Shown one piece after another: positions 62,760-64,000 of a stretch of 64,000 nt of DNA. Source of the DNA: Acanthochromis polyacanthus (lineage: Eukaryota; Chordata; Actinopteri; Pomacentridae); NCBI RefSeq assembly GCF_021347895.1, contig NC_067116.1, forward strand, positions 38,149,677 through 38,213,676, given 5' to 3'. Below the pieces are notes generated by a model that was not told the DNA's origin, searched no databases, and saw only the letters and a list, made by a program, of their open reading frames with translations. The translations under genes and the position numbers were made by a program. Each line of letters opens with the position of its first letter. The stretch's first letter is position 1.

Positions 62760-63240
62760 CGTGAATGAGGGTTTTTACCGGAGTGTGAGCATCGAGCATC
62801 CATGGCAAAGAACTCCCCTTTACGTAGAAGAGGCACACACCAGAAGTCGTAGCCGAGAGAAGAGTGCATCAAAGCGGCAGCGCTTCCTGGAGAGCTCCGA
62901 GGCCGGGCCTATGAGCCTCCACGAACCGCCTTCCGTGTTTCCCTCTTCATCTTTGGAGCCAGAAGCCATAAAGAACCGGCAAAATGAGCTGCTTTTCTAA
63001 TTTGCGCTACTACAGGCCTCCTTTTTTCCGCCAGTGCAAACGGTTTGGCCGCTGGATCCGTGCAGATATTCCATATTAACCAGCGGGCCGAGCGGTGCGA
63101 CGCGCAGCCGCATGGAGGAGCTGCTGCTGCTGCCTCCATCCGAGCTGCCTGCACCCAGACACCGCCGTGCACAAGCACCGCTGTAACCGTGCATATGAGT
63201 GAAACGCTTCCTCACAGATACTGAGCAGCTCAAACTGACT
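62760..63240. promoter_or_regulatory. CpG-richer patch, possible promoter or first exon
   Basis: This stretch is distinctly more GC- and CpG-rich than the rest of the right-hand 10 kb (for example gcggccgagcg-like runs around 63080-63110 and a gctgctgctgctgcc run at 63121-63135). Open frames exist on both strands, including 62761-63000 (+) and 63178-62909 (-), but none resembles a known protein. A CpG patch next to otherwise AT-rich DNA is compatible with a promoter of a gene at or beyond the right edge, or of the candidate minus-strand gene at 58.9-59.3 kb. It is inferred from composition only. Confidence 0.3.
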
Positions 63241-64000
63241 TATATGCTTTAAAATGACGCTTAAAGTGCAAATCCAGTGCAAATGCACATACTGAACTGT
63301 TCCAAAAATAACCCCAAACATGCATCACAAGGTCCAATCCTGCAACCAGGAGGCCTTTGAACTTCACTACATTAATATACATCATAAATGTGAATGTTTC
63401 ATAATGAATGGAACCAGACAGACCCTTCCTGTTCTTTGATTGGGGTCAGTCTGTGAAATTAACTCACTGTTTATGTTCAAACATGGCAACCAGCTGCAAC
63501 AAGCCCATTCTGCGGAGTTCTTGTGGCCTGCGGAGTTTATTGAGAACACTTAAATATACTACAGAGTATTGGACTTGTTCCCAAGGAGTGTGGTAAATGT
63601 GGAACATATTTTTTTATGTACTGTGCAAACAGTTCAAAATCATTTCTCAATTATCAGTTAAAAGGCTGTTATTGTTCTCTCATGGTAGACGCCGTCTGCT
63701 GCCACCAGACAGGTATTTGGCTGACTTCTTCAAGTTTTTTTTTTTCTCTCCACTTTAGCATTACATTCAATTGTTTGTGAAGTTTGTGTCTGCTTGTGTG
63801 TTGTTGTCTTTCACTACAGGAAAAAATCTGCCTTTGTCAGCACTGCTACATCAAACAAGAGATGATAGAGAAGATAAATTTATCAGAGATGCCATCTTCA
63901 AACAACATAGTAGATCTTCCGTCAGCAACTTTCTCTGTGTACAAGTCAGCCATCTGTCTACCATCAAAGATTACTAACTCATTATTATCACCAGTGTTGA
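63241..64000. other. No feature recognised at right edge
   Basis: AT-rich DNA. An acceptor-like tctttcactacag at about 63808-63820 is followed by an open + strand stretch to 63977, but the peptide is unrecognised and the context weak. Confidence 0.4.

Noticed and set aside
62761..63000. 79-codon serine/glutamate-rich frame on the + strand
   Set aside because: It is not recognised as any protein family; kept only as part of the CpG-rich patch.

Overview
The window is vertebrate nuclear DNA, almost certainly from a ray-finned (teleost) fish. The evidence is split genes with canonical GT-AG introns, a low CpG background, AT-rich intergenic DNA, and a repeat mix typical of teleosts: Tc1/mariner copies, an L2/Rex-like LINE, a tRNA-derived SINE, hAT and MITE elements and AT-rich satellite. 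No species can be named from the sequence alone.

Two protein-coding genes are well supported, both on the + strand. The first is yjefn3 (YjeF N-terminal domain protein 3, a paralogue of NAXE/AIBP). Five coding exons are visible between 19668 and 31845, and the 5' coding exon was not found. The second is a cartilage intermediate layer protein gene, called cilp2, with nine coding exons from 36965 to 52885 encoding about 1251 residues. YJEFN3 and CILP2 are also neighbours in the same order and orientation in human 19p13.11, so this is an ancient conserved gene pair, and that synteny is the main reason for choosing cilp2 over cilp.

Layout. 1-17985: no recognisable gene; MITE-like AT-rich DNA (1-590), a SINE with a 13-bp target duplication (4290-4643), two LINE fragments (4998-5722, 8340-9090), a Tc1 relic (9687-10070), microsatellites, and a two-monomer AT-rich satellite array (12898-14025) interrupted by a 140-bp MITE. 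17986-19619: a nearly intact Tc1-like transposon with 213-bp inverted repeats, ending 48 bp before the first visible yjefn3 exon. 19668-31845: yjefn3, with another Tc1 relic and a mariner fragment in its introns. 31846-36750: intergenic, with a 90-bp-arm palindrome flanked by a 12-bp direct repeat and a second, inverted array of the same satellite. 36750-52920: cilp2 promoter region, gene and poly(A) signal, with a second mariner fragment in intron 5. 52921-64000: no firmly identified gene; a probable solo LTR, two candidate minus-strand coding exons of unknown identity (58898-59300), a 954-bp hAT element with an 8-bp duplication, a further Tc1 relic and a CpG-richer patch near 63 kb.

The two genes are not an operon and no functional coupling can be read from the sequence. 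CILP proteins are secreted extracellular-matrix proteins; YJEFN3 belongs to the NAD(P)HX-epimerase fold family, but its glycine-rich loop is altered. The most notable observations are the duplicated TSP1 domain in cilp2, the nested satellite/MITE structure, the palindrome, and a shared deleted mariner lineage in introns of both genes.
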